From: Pseudoalteromonas luteoviolacea
Lineage (GTDB): Bacteria; Pseudomonadota; Gammaproteobacteria; Enterobacterales; Alteromonadaceae
Reading direction: 5' to 3'
Length of the DNA: 64,000 bases
NCBI RefSeq assembly: GCF_018100925.1
Contig: NZ_JAGJEH010000003.1
Coordinates: 372,001 to 436,000, forward strand
Shown: positions 44,623 through 53,770 of the stretch, piece by piece
How the letters are laid out: each line of letters starts with the position of its first letter
Numbering within the stretch: the stretch's first letter is position 1
Made by a program: the position numbers and the translations under genes
The notes under the pieces: generated by a model
Told to the model about the DNA's origin: nothing
The model's input: only the letters and a program-made list of their open reading frames with translations
The model's database searches: none

Positions 44623-45161
44623 ACTTAGCAAATTTCAAATATTGTCGCCGGAGATCAACTTATTTTGAATGCTCCATGCCACAACTACCGACATAAATTG
44701 TGCAACTAACGCCTCTGCCAAGCGAACGTTTACCGTTAGCTGGCAAGTCAACTCTCCTGTTGCTCTATTACGTGAGCTTTATGGTTTTTAGTTTTAACTT
44801 CATTGCAAAATCCTTTTTGTCCGTAGCCTTGTAGTTGTATGCGGAAAATACAATTACCAGTTCAAAATAGCCAATATCAGGTACAAGTGCAAGTAAACTG
44901 TGGATAAATTAGGAAATTGAGAAAGAATATAAATATAATAATAAAAACCTCTTATTTCATTAACTTATAAACCAAACTCTTCTTAAAAACCTAGCCAATT
45001 ACGGCGCGACAGTGACATTAGACATAATTTTGCCATGCTTTTGACAACTGCGTTTCATTTTTAGGAAATACACTGCTTTCGTTCAGCAGGAAGCACATTC
45101 GCCCAGTTACGCAAAAGGCACAATTCACAGGGAGGAACAGTAAGAAATAATAGGAATACCA
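44623..45161. other. Gene-free region with two imperfect hairpins
   Basis: About 540 bases with no supported reading frame. Two hairpins stand out. At 44716-44745 TGCCA pairs with TGGCA and continues inward with one bulge and one mismatch to AACG/CGTT. At 44831-44857 a 10-bp stem (one wobble) encloses GCGGAAA. The first has a competing fold, CTAACG (44706-44711) with CGTTAG (44734-44739). It could hold a small RNA or a regulatory leader; the promoter of the phosphatase gene must be near the right end. Confidence 0.4.
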
Positions 45162-46877
45162 ATGAAACAAACAAGCTATATACTAACAGCAGCTCTGTTA
45201 AGTGGTACCGCATATCACACATACGCTGCGCCAGAAGTCCCTTACGAACAATGTCAGTCTTCGTTTAGTTATCAAACTACCCACTATCAAGGCACAACCG
45301 ATAAAAACAACAGCAACAGCCAATGGTGTTATTTAAAACAAGCCGTTGATGGACAAACTTGGGGGCATGTACGCACCGAGACTATTCCAAAATTCAAAAC
45401 AATTTCAGGAAAGCTGTGTCAAACACCTTCACAGTATCAAGGGGAAAAGTTTTTTGGCTGCGCAACTATCAACCAAGATACGCCTTGGTGCTATATAGAT
45501 GACCAAGGTAATTGGGAAAACTGTGCAACCATCGAAAATGAACCTCTACTGACACACACCCACCCTCAGCAAAGTAAAAGACTCGACAGAGTAGCACTGG
45601 GCTCCTGCTTTAAAACTAAAGGGGATATGCCACAGGCACTGGCAAAGCTTATTTCTCACCAACCCGATTTATTTCTTTGGTTGGGCGATAATATTTACGC
45701 TGATACCACGGACATGAGCACCATGCGTCAGAAGTACGATGACAAGAAGCGTAATATTGACTACCAAAAGTTTTTAGCGGCCAAAATCCCAGTGATGGCC
45801 ACTTGGGATGACCATGATTATGGCGCGAATAATGATGGTAAACACTACCCGCAACGGGTGAATAGTCAAAAAGAATATCTTCGACACTTTGATGTTCCTT
45901 CACAGGATCCAAGGCACAATGCCCAAGCCGGTATTTATGAAGCCAAGATGCTCGGTCCCAGCAATGAAAGGACCCACGTGATCACATTAGACGCTCGCTA
46001 TTTTCGCTCGCCTACATTTGACAACTACGGGGCCTGTGAAGGAAATAAAACAACCATTTTAGGAGAGCAGCAATGGCAGTGGCTTGAGCAACAGCTTGAT
46101 ACACCCTCTGAGATCAAGCTGATCGCCAGCGGTATTCAATTTTTACCACCACTCTATCAAGGTAGAAGTAGAGACAAATACTGTGCCTATGGCGATGGTA
46201 AAAAGTTTGAGCAGGCTATTGCCGAGCTTAATGAGACAGGTATGTCTGGTACCAGCTATGAATCGTGGGCTGAAGTCCCTATGGAGCGGAATCGACTGCT
46301 TCGCCTTGTACAAAAGTCGGTTAACTCAGGTAAAACTAAAGCTGTGATATTCCTCTCCGGCGATCAACACTGGGGTGAGCTACTACAAAAAACTATTCCA
46401 GCTAGCACCGAATATGGCTCAGCAGTCACGGTCTATGAAGTAACCGCATCTGGCTTTGGTCAAAATTGGCCATACCATATTGAAAATCCATTACGCTTAC
46501 CTGTTTACGCGGACACGAAGGGGAATGGACAATACAATCAGCAATGTCAATTCCCATTCACTTACGGCATTACCACTTATAGAGGCTGCACCAGCAAAGA
46601 TCATGATCAACCTTGGTGTTACACTAAAGTGGATGACAATGGCAAAGGGATTGCAGGTGAGTGGGGGAATTGTGCACCAAGCGGTGCAAGCATACCTAGT
46701 GGGCAAGTAGGTATTGTCAGCAGCAATGTAAGCAATTTAACCACCAGCGATAGACACCTGATCAATAAATCAGGTAGTAATTACGGAATGGTCGATATTG
46801 ACTGGCAGAATAAGCAAATCAAACTGTCAATTCAAACCACAGAAGAAGAAGCGGTGTCCACCATAATCAACTTCTAA
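45162..46877 (+). CDS. PhoD-like phosphatase with fibronectin-type-II-like modules
   Basis: A 571-residue exported metallophosphoesterase of the PhoD type, expected to cleave phosphomono- or diesters. The signal peptide ends near TYAAP. The catalytic region (about 140-455) shows ALGSCFKTKG, LWLGDNIYAD, ATWDDHDYGANNDG and LSGDQHWGE, which provide the metal-binding Asp, Asn and His. It is flanked by Cys-rich modules that match the fibronectin type II pattern (C-x2-PF-x-Y, C, WC, WxxC): one near 31-68, one near 85-122, and one near 462-505. The last is closest to consensus. The first lacks the second and fourth Cys, which normally bond to each other. Such modules bind collagen or choline lipids in animals; here a substrate-anchoring role is inferred. 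A terminator follows. Confidence 0.88.
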   Translation: MKQTSYILTAALLSGTAYHTYAAPEVPYEQCQSSFSYQTTHYQGTTDKNNSNSQWCYLKQAVDGQTWGHVRTETIPKFKTISGKLCQTPSQYQGEKFFGCATINQDTPWCYIDDQGNWENCATIENEPLLTHTHPQQSKRLDRVALGSCFKTKGDMPQALAKLISHQPDLFLWLGDNIYADTTDMSTMRQKYDDKKRNIDYQKFLAAKIPVMATWDDHDYGANNDGKHYPQRVNSQKEYLRHFDVPSQDPRHNAQAGIYEAKMLGPSNERTHVITLDARYFRSPTFDNYGACEGNKTTILGEQQWQWLEQQLDTPSEIKLIASGIQFLPPLYQGRSRDKYCAYGDGKKFEQAIAELNETGMSGTSYESWAEVPMERNRLLRLVQKSVNSGKTKAVIFLSGDQHWGELLQKTIPASTEYGSAVTVYEVTASGFGQNWPYHIENPLRLPVYADTKGNGQYNQQCQFPFTYGITTYRGCTSKDHDQPWCYTKVDDNGKGIAGEWGNCAPSGASIPSGQVGIVSSNVSNLTTSDRHLINKSGSNYGMVDIDWQNKQIKLSIQTTEEEAVSTIINF

Positions 46878-46884
46878 AATGCAT

Positions 46885-46917
46885 AAAGTAAAAGCGCCAA
46901 CAGCGCGCTTTTACTTT
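46885..46917. terminator. Bidirectional terminator between convergent genes
   Basis: AAAGTAAAAGCGC and GCGCTTTTACTTT pair over 13 bp around a 7-base loop, between the phosphatase stop codon and the end of the leftward MFS gene. T-rich on both strands. Confidence 0.9.
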
Positions 46918-46934
46918 TCAATGTCGCCTGCCTT

Positions 46935-48140
46935 TTAATTGCTGCGAGCAGCCAAACGGTATAAATAGATGGCTTTTAAACTCGCTATCGCCATAGCAAT
47001 AAACAGCGTGGTTCCACTGCCCCAATCTAGCAGCACACCACCCAACAAAGGTGCAAATGCAAATCCCAATGAGCACAGACCAGCGGCCCCAAAATAGCTG
47101 GCTTTTAAATGCGAAGGAGCCATTCGGTCAATATAGATATTGATGTTTGAAAACATAATCGCTTCACTAAAACTCAATACCGCAACAGCACCAATCCATC
47201 CCCAAAAGCTGCTCACAGGGTTAAACGCCATCATTAACTGAGACAGAATTAAAATCCAGCCTCCGCAGTAAAGCCGAGATTGAATCGACCAATCACGCAT
47301 CACATGCAACAAAGGGAACTGAAAAATAACAATGATCAGCGAGTTAGTAATGATCAGGCTAGAAATAAGTACTGCTAACTCAGGCACCTGTGCACGTGTT
47401 AAATATTGCACTAGGCTCGAATCACCTTGACCAAATACTAAGTAAATTAAAAATGTTGCTAACAATACCCATAAAAACCGCGTATCCTGGCGTAAAATAC
47501 GCAGCCATGCCCCAAAGCTAGGTACTGAGTTTTGTGCGCTGTCTCGCTCAACTTTCATGGCACTAGCTTGTTTCACTATTAATGCTAAAAGCAGCACGAG
47601 ATAAGCAAAAGCAGTGTAGATAAAACTAAACTGCTCGCCGTTAAGGCCTGCCCATAAACCAAATAAAGGGCCAATTGCTGCACCAACATTCACCAGAAAA
47701 TAGAGTAAGTGCAGTGCCAACTCCCGGTCTTGACTGTCACTCAATTCATCACTGAGCAACGCTTTACTCGGCGCATCCCATAACGTTCGTGGCATGCAGG
47801 CAAAAAAGACCGCAATGCAAAAAGTCCACAGTTGCTCAGCCAAAGCCAGAGCTGTAAATGCTAAAATGCCAACGACTACAGCACTGTATAATAAGGTAAA
47901 ACGGCCAAATCTATCTGCTAAGTTGCCTGTATAAAATCCAAGTAAAACGGCAAATACGGCAGAACCAGTCAGCAGGACTCCGACCTCTGTGGCTGTCAAA
48001 GCAAACTTGTTATACAGGATCACCGCTAAAAAGGGCCATACCATGTAGTAGCTAGCCCTGACAAAAAAGTTGCCTAGCAACATAGTCCATACAAGCGGGG
48101 TAAACCGGCTGATCTGAGAAGAGAATTGAGTGAGTTCCAT
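46935..48140 (-). CDS. MFS transporter (DHA1-like exporter)
   Basis: A 401-residue inner-membrane transporter with twelve predicted helices. The motif A region reads GNLADRFGRF between helices 2 and 3, as in drug/H+ antiporters; the N-terminal half is related to MdtH-like exporters (LLGNFFVRASYYMVWPFLAV). AGGATA precedes the ATG. It stands alone, convergent with the phosphatase. The substrate is unknown. Confidence 0.9.
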   Translation of the reverse strand: MELTQFSSQISRFTPLVWTMLLGNFFVRASYYMVWPFLAVILYNKFALTATEVGVLLTGSAVFAVLLGFYTGNLADRFGRFTLLYSAVVVGILAFTALALAEQLWTFCIAVFFACMPRTLWDAPSKALLSDELSDSQDRELALHLLYFLVNVGAAIGPLFGLWAGLNGEQFSFIYTAFAYLVLLLALIVKQASAMKVERDSAQNSVPSFGAWLRILRQDTRFLWVLLATFLIYLVFGQGDSSLVQYLTRAQVPELAVLISSLIITNSLIIVIFQFPLLHVMRDWSIQSRLYCGGWILILSQLMMAFNPVSSFWGWIGAVAVLSFSEAIMFSNINIYIDRMAPSHLKASYFGAAGLCSLGFAFAPLLGGVLLDWGSGTTLFIAMAIASLKAIYLYRLAARSN

Positions 48141-48278
48141 CTAAATATCCTGTTTTTATTATGTATCTTTTTCAGGTCAGCCTAAAACCTCAAGCTAGGT
48201 TTAGGTCAAGATGTTTTTGTTATTTATATCAAAACCAACTCCACCTACCTCGAGCCACTCAGCTAAAGCTTCAAGCAT

Positions 48279-50714
48279 CTACATTCGGCTTTTTACTTTA
48301 TTGGTCGCTTGCGCAGTCGCAGGATCATCCGGCCAATAATGTTTTGGGTATCGCCCTTTCATTTCTTTTTGCACCTCTTTATAACTCGATTGCCAAAAAT
48401 GTGCTAAATCTTGCGTCAGCTGCAAGGGTCTTTGCGCAGGAGATAGCAGTTCCATCAAGACAGGCACGTTGCCCTCACACAGCACCGGGCTTTTCAGCAT
48501 GCCAAAGACTTCTTGCATTTTGACCGCGAGGCGAGCTGGTCCTGCCAATTGATATTGCACTCGGATCTGTGAACCGCTTGGAACCGCAATACGTTCAGGC
48601 AAAAGAGCATTTAAGCGCTGCTGCTTTTGCCAGTCTAGGCGTGTCAACAACGCGTTTTTTAAATCCAACTTTTTCAATTGACTAAACTGCTTTACCTCAG
48701 TTAAAAATGGTTCCAACCACTGAGATAATTCTGCTGTTAAATCCTCTTCCCTACTTGCTGGAAACTCTTCTGGGTAATACTTTGCAGCCAACTGCATACG
48801 GATCAGAAGTTGAGCACAGTCGGAGTAGCCGGTAAACATGGACAGGCCATTTTCAGTTATGATTGAACACCATGCCTGAGTTCTCGCAACCTCATCAAGG
48901 GGCGATTTACTTGGTTTTGCACTGAATATCCACTGGCCCAAATAGACTCTATCTTGATGTAAAAACTGGGCTTGCTTTTGGTCAAATTCGCACACCGTTT
49001 TTTGTGAGAATAAATAGGGCAAAATGTCAGCAAGTTCGTCAGGTTCAAAGGCTGTTGCGCTAAAAATACTTTGCCCTTGATGCCCTCCCAGCTCAGCAAT
49101 GGCAAGGTAAGGAGCACTTTGCCAAAACTCACTATGTGCATTGACGCCAGCACCATTTGCCAGTACAAACCCATTGCCGCGTTTTTTTGCCAACCTATCT
49201 GGGTATGCCAATGCCACTACTACTGCTAAGTGTTCAACGGCTAAATCATCGGATTGATGAGAAATATCAGCCCGTTTACACCAATACTTTAACTGTTTAG
49301 TGAATGCCGCTGGGGCATTATGATGCATCTGACCAAGCGCTAAGCTCAGCTCTGGTGCACTCTTAACCCGACTATCTTGCAGCGCCATAAAGTAACAAGC
49401 CAATAGAGTTATGCCTGGTAACTTAGTTTCAAGTGACTTCACTTTAAGCAACATGTGTGCAAATCGCGGCTCACTACCAAGACGCTGCATTTGCTGCCCT
49501 AGCGGCTGCAGTTTTCCTTGGTTATCAAGTGCCTCTAAGCTCATTAAAAGTTGCTGTGCTTGCTTAAGCTGCGCATCGCTCGGCATATCCAACAAAGGCA
49601 ACTCTGATACTTGGGTTCCCCACACTTTAGACTCTATAACCAGCCCACTGATATCTGAGCTCAAAATATCAGGCTTATCATGGGCGTCACGTCGTTCAAA
49701 TAGGGCTTGGCTACCTAGCCGATATACCACTCCGGACTCAATGCGCCCAGCCCGGCCTGCGCGCTGTACCGCTGATGCACGCGAAATCGACACAGTTTTA
49801 AGCTCCGTTACCCCTGTTTTCAGGTTAAATACCGCTGCTCGACGTTTTCCAGAATCTATGACAATACGGATCCCTTCAATGGTCAGAGATGTCTCTGCCA
49901 CATTTGTTGTGAGTACGATTTTTCGCCCCCCAACTGGTGCGGGGGCAATTGCCGCTTGCTGAGCAGATTTATCCTGCTCTCCAAAGAGAGTCACAATATG
50001 AATGCTCGGCTCACCTTCAAAGGCACTATGTAGTGTATTGGCTACCTGTCTGATTTCTTTTTGGCCAGGTAAAAAGACCAAAATACTGCCACTTTCTTCC
50101 TGAATTGCTTGGCGAACCACCGGGGCTATTTGCATCAACCACTGGCTTTCATCTTTTAGTGGTACATACTTATGCGTGATAGGAAAACTGCGCCCTTCAG
50201 AGCATATGATGGGACATTGCAAAAATGCCTGATAGCGCTCGCTATCAAGGGTTGCGGACATCACCAGTATCTTTAAATCGTCTCTCAGTGCAGCCTGAGT
50301 TTCCAGTGCAAATGCCAATGCGGTGTCAGCAGACAAAGAACGTTCATGAAATTCATCAAAAATGAGTAAGTCAATCCCCGTCAACTCCGGATCCTGCTGA
50401 ATCATACGAGTCAACATGCCCTCAGTCACAATTTCCAATCGAGTTTGCGCCGACACTTTGACTTCTTGACGGATCCGTAAACCAATACTCTGGCCTAGCG
50501 GCTCACAAATTTGGCTTGCAAGATAGTGGGCAATATTACGCGCCGCTAATCGGCGAGGCTCTAACATCACAATACGCTGATACTGGCCTGACTTCATTAA
50601 ATTTAATGGTAGCCAAGTAGACTTACCAGCCCCCGGAGGCGCTTGTAAGAGAACCGTTTCGTGATGTTCGAGTTGTTTAACTAACTTTGGAAAAACTTCT
50701 TCAATTGGGAGCAC
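48279..50714 (-). CDS. hrpB: ATP-dependent RNA helicase HrpB
   Basis: A DEAH-box helicase of about 811 residues. Motif I reads APPGAGKST, motif II DEFHER (DEFH instead of DEAH, typical of HrpB), motif III MSATLD, and motif VI QRAGRAGR. The C-terminal half has the HrpB-specific region ending LPLQLTQDLAHFWQSSYKEV-like, with KGRYPKHYWPDDP. I chose the GTG giving VLPIEEVFP, since family members begin near this point; a TTG five codons upstream is the alternative, and neither has a strong ribosome-binding site. The biological role of HrpB is not established. Confidence 0.93.
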   Translation of the reverse strand: MLPIEEVFPKLVKQLEHHETVLLQAPPGAGKSTWLPLNLMKSGQYQRIVMLEPRRLAARNIAHYLASQICEPLGQSIGLRIRQEVKVSAQTRLEIVTEGMLTRMIQQDPELTGIDLLIFDEFHERSLSADTALAFALETQAALRDDLKILVMSATLDSERYQAFLQCPIICSEGRSFPITHKYVPLKDESQWLMQIAPVVRQAIQEESGSILVFLPGQKEIRQVANTLHSAFEGEPSIHIVTLFGEQDKSAQQAAIAPAPVGGRKIVLTTNVAETSLTIEGIRIVIDSGKRRAAVFNLKTGVTELKTVSISRASAVQRAGRAGRIESGVVYRLGSQALFERRDAHDKPDILSSDISGLVIESKVWGTQVSELPLLDMPSDAQLKQAQQLLMSLEALDNQGKLQPLGQQMQRLGSEPRFAHMLLKVKSLETKLPGITLLACYFMALQDSRVKSAPELSLALGQMHHNAPAAFTKQLKYWCKRADISHQSDDLAVEHLAVVVALAYPDRLAKKRGNGFVLANGAGVNAHSEFWQSAPYLAIAELGGHQGQSIFSATAFEPDELADILPYLFSQKTVCEFDQKQAQFLHQDRVYLGQWIFSAKPSKSPLDEVARTQAWCSIITENGLSMFTGYSDCAQLLIRMQLAAKYYPEEFPASREEDLTAELSQWLEPFLTEVKQFSQLKKLDLKNALLTRLDWQKQQRLNALLPERIAVPSGSQIRVQYQLAGPARLAVKMQEVFGMLKSPVLCEGNVPVLMELLSPAQRPLQLTQDLAHFWQSSYKEVQKEMKGRYPKHYWPDDPATAQATNKVKSRM

Positions 50715-50786
50715 AGTGAATTCAAGCAAATATAAATACAGATGCTTGCCATTCTATCATGTTGAATGCCATTTTCTGCCAGTACT

Positions 50787-52640
50787 TTAAGTTTGATAAC
50801 TGACAGATGCAGTCACCTGACCACTATTAATAAGACTTCTATAATCTTTGTTTAAATGCTTTATAGAGCAGTTTAGCGGATGATTAAGGCGATGAAGGCC
50901 TACCCAAGCATTTCGATGCTCTTTTTTAGCCATGTATAGTCCATTGTCTGCCAATTCTATCACTTGTTCCCAACTTAATGATTTATTTGCACCATTGGTC
51001 AAAGGGTAAGGAGCAAAACCTATCGAGCAAGTCACCTGAATAGCCTGTTCATTCACGACAAACGGGAAACACTCTACTTGTCTTCGCACTCGCTCTACAG
51101 CCTCAATTGCTTCATTGTGGGTCATATTTGGCATTACAATTAAAAACTCTTCCCCACCCCAACGGATCACCAAATCACCTTCACGCGTACACTGTTTTAA
51201 AATATCAGCCACAGTTTGTAGCACAAGGTCGCCAGCGGCATGTCCATAAGTGTCATTCACCTTTTTGAAGTGATCTATGTCCAATAAACAAAATATCATC
51301 TCTTGCTTTTCGCTTTGTGGCGAAGATTGAGGTTTTATCTGTGCGTCAATGACACTGAAAAAGTAGTGACGATTATTTAATCCAGTTAAGCTGTCTGTAA
51401 AGCTCAGTGCTTGCAGTCTTTTATTGCGCTCTGCAAGTTCCGCTGTACGCTCTGCAACCTGCTGCTTTAACGTTATTAAATAGCGTTTGTTTTGCCATCT
51501 CCAATAACCAAACCCTAAAACCAAAGCAATGAGTAAAAGCCCCAACACACCACGCTGTTGCGCCAGATGTGCATTGTCGATCTGTTGCTGGTGCTGGATC
51601 AATTGTTGCGCTTGTAACGCATTGTCTTTTTCCAACACACTTAATTGTTGTTTTTGTGCCGCGAGAGAATATTGCGCTTCTAGTTGCAGGAGTTTGTTGT
51701 TGCGCTTTTGCAAGTTAAGCGCTTGCTGAGAAAGCGCAAAACGCTTGAGATACAAATGCGCCTGCTCAAAATCCCCCAATTGCGCATAGGCACCAGCCAA
51801 CACTTTTTGCAGCTTGGACTGCTCCGTTAAAAAACGCGTGCCGAAGGTTTCATTTAACGCCAGCTTGGCAGTATGTATCGCAGAGGTAAATTCACCAGCC
51901 TGCAAATAAGCAGTCGCATTCATAAGCTGATAACGTACTCTCAGGTGTAAATTTTGGCTCAATTCTGATTTGTTTATATAGTTTGAATTCATCAGCAGAC
52001 GCGCCTTTGGATACGCCCCGATACTCAAGTAAGCCCAAGCCCTGGCTAGTGCGAGTTTACTCGATAGCCCTCTAAATTCTGACAGTGAATGTTTGCTTAA
52101 AGTCGCGAGTGCTTGACGGTAACTTCCTTTAAGCAAATACAGCGAACCTTGCCATAACACATATTCCCCCATTAATTTTTTTGATTGCTCTGCATCAATG
52201 CGGGTTGTGATCAACGTATAAGCACGCGAAAGTAACTGCTGCGCATACCGGAAACGTTCCAAATCCATTTCCAATTGTGCCAGAGCAAGATAGATTTGTA
52301 CTTCAAGTATGGGGGAATCCAGATTTTTCGCGATGGCCAACGCATCGTTGTGGAGTACTAGACTGTGTTTGTAATCACCAAAGTGTTGTCGGATCAACCC
52401 TTCCAGCAATAGTGAGCGCGCCTGTAAATGTTTTTCCCCAAGCTGCCTAGATTGTTCTCTCAACACGCGTACTTGTGGTAACAAGTTGAGATCGTAATCT
52501 TCTTCTAGGCTATCGGTTAAATGCAGTAGCATCTTAGACAAATCTTCTCGTTGAGAGGGGGTTGCTTCGGTGTTGATATTCGCCCAAGCGCTAACACTCA
52601 GCAACCAATAACTCACGATTAAAAGCAGCTCTTTTTTCAT
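50787..52640 (-). CDS. TPR-containing membrane diguanylate cyclase
   Basis: A 617-residue protein. A signal sequence (LLLIVSYWLLSVSAWA) is followed by a periplasmic domain of TPR-like helices to about residue 310, a coiled-coil stretch rich in Gln, one membrane helix (VLGLLLIALVLGFGYW) near 368-385, and a cytosolic GGDEF domain. The latter has SFTDSLTGLNNRHYFF, LLDIDHFKKVND and an intact IRWGGEEF, so it should synthesise c-di-GMP. It overlaps the periplasmic binding protein gene upstream by 4 bases (ATGA), suggesting that the binding protein delivers a signal to the TPR domain. Control of surface behaviour through c-di-GMP is the likely outcome. Confidence 0.92.
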   Translation of the reverse strand: MKKELLLIVSYWLLSVSAWANINTEATPSQREDLSKMLLHLTDSLEEDYDLNLLPQVRVLREQSRQLGEKHLQARSLLLEGLIRQHFGDYKHSLVLHNDALAIAKNLDSPILEVQIYLALAQLEMDLERFRYAQQLLSRAYTLITTRIDAEQSKKLMGEYVLWQGSLYLLKGSYRQALATLSKHSLSEFRGLSSKLALARAWAYLSIGAYPKARLLMNSNYINKSELSQNLHLRVRYQLMNATAYLQAGEFTSAIHTAKLALNETFGTRFLTEQSKLQKVLAGAYAQLGDFEQAHLYLKRFALSQQALNLQKRNNKLLQLEAQYSLAAQKQQLSVLEKDNALQAQQLIQHQQQIDNAHLAQQRGVLGLLLIALVLGFGYWRWQNKRYLITLKQQVAERTAELAERNKRLQALSFTDSLTGLNNRHYFFSVIDAQIKPQSSPQSEKQEMIFCLLDIDHFKKVNDTYGHAAGDLVLQTVADILKQCTREGDLVIRWGGEEFLIVMPNMTHNEAIEAVERVRRQVECFPFVVNEQAIQVTCSIGFAPYPLTNGANKSLSWEQVIELADNGLYMAKKEHRNAWVGLHRLNHPLNCSIKHLNKDYRSLINSGQVTASVSYQT

Positions 52641-53530
52641 GGCTCGACCTGACTTGAAGAGAGCATTTGTTGATTGACGTATTCCCAGTCTTTAACGAGG
52701 TGATTGATAAACCCCGATTGGTGTAAGGCTTTATCGAGCACACCCTGAGCCCGTAATATTTTTAATCCCCTGTTAAGCGCCGCAAAAATCATTTCCCCCT
52801 GAGGGTGTTTTTTACTGACAATAAAATGCCGTGAGTCCGGCAACATCATTTTAATATTCTGAATAGGAACGTATTCCCGCTCTTCAAAATTTAGCAATAG
52901 ATTTTGGCTAACACTAAAATTGATCAACATCGCGTCAACCACTTCGGTTTCTACCATATTGAGCATGGTTTCCCAAGGTCCGATAAAGCTCACAATATTT
53001 ATATCGGTATTATTTAGTGCCCGCCAGTCCACTCGCCACCTTGGATTTGCAACAACAGTTAGCTGTTCCAACTGCTCTTGCGGTAAGTTTTGCAATGCTA
53101 CATTTCGCTTAGTAACGTATAGACCTGCTTCATATTGACCAAATTCAACCACAGCATCACTCACATAGAGTGAGCCCCTATAGTTAATAATATCTTCATG
53201 CCAAACACTGCGCGCCAAAATCAGGCTTTCACCCGAAAGCATATCTGAAAACTCCACGATATTTACAGAGGGTTTAGGGTTGAAGATCACCTCTCGTGTC
53301 TCTCCCCCTAAAAATAGCGCCTGCTGTAAAAGGACCATTTCAATAATCTCAATATGTGACCCTTTTGTCGTCGGATAAAAAGACTGCACATCCAACGGTG
53401 AGCGGCCGTTGAGAAATTCGGCATAGCGCTGACTAAAGTTTTCACTACTCATAATATCAACCACCAGTTGATTGTGAGCATACAGGCTACCAGTATAAAA
53501 AATGAGCCACAGCCATATCAACCGCTTCAT
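52637..53530 (-). CDS. Periplasmic solute-binding-like protein (SBP_bac_3 type)
   Basis: A 297-residue exported protein with a signal peptide ending SLYAHN. The rest resembles family 3 solute-binding proteins. The two-lobe arrangement is suggested by VFSDMLSG-like strands, a VWHEDIINYRGSLYVSD segment and the late NRGLKILRAQGVLDKAL helix that typically closes these domains. There is no ABC transporter beside it. Instead the gene overlaps a membrane diguanylate cyclase with a periplasmic TPR region. A sensor role is therefore more likely than transport. The ligand is unknown; no arginine or Asp pair of the amino-acid binders is evident. Confidence 0.8.
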   Translation of the reverse strand: MKRLIWLWLIFYTGSLYAHNQLVVDIMSSENFSQRYAEFLNGRSPLDVQSFYPTTKGSHIEIIEMVLLQQALFLGGETREVIFNPKPSVNIVEFSDMLSGESLILARSVWHEDIINYRGSLYVSDAVVEFGQYEAGLYVTKRNVALQNLPQEQLEQLTVVANPRWRVDWRALNNTDINIVSFIGPWETMLNMVETEVVDAMLINFSVSQNLLLNFEEREYVPIQNIKMMLPDSRHFIVSKKHPQGEMIFAALNRGLKILRAQGVLDKALHQSGFINHLVKDWEYVNQQMLSSSQVEP

Positions 53531-53722
53531 GCTTACCCCGCATTCGAATCAATATAATCCAAAGTATACTAAAACCACTCTCGACATGTTAACTAAAAAC
53601 CAACATAAAAATAAGCTTTTTTCACTAATAAAAAGAATAATATTCCATAACAAACCCGTAAAAACGGCTAAGTCAAAGTATTCATAGGACTTTCTGAATA
53701 ATGAGATTAATTTAAGAAAAGT

Positions 53723-53761
53723 ACACTCCAATTAAGCAAAGGTTTTGCCTAAAAGGAGTGT
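53723..53761 (-). terminator. Terminator candidate after first ABC set
   Basis: On the minus strand ACACTCC and GGAGTGT pair over 7 bp across a 25-base loop, followed by ACTTTTCTT. It lies ten bases after the permease stop codon. The long loop lowers confidence. Confidence 0.5.
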
Positions 53762-53770
53762 TTCAGGGAG

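Noticed and set aside
44703..44745. Integron attC-like site (CTAACG...CGTTAG)
   Set aside because: Spacing is far too short, the core site GTTRRRY is not met and no cassette array or integrase is present.
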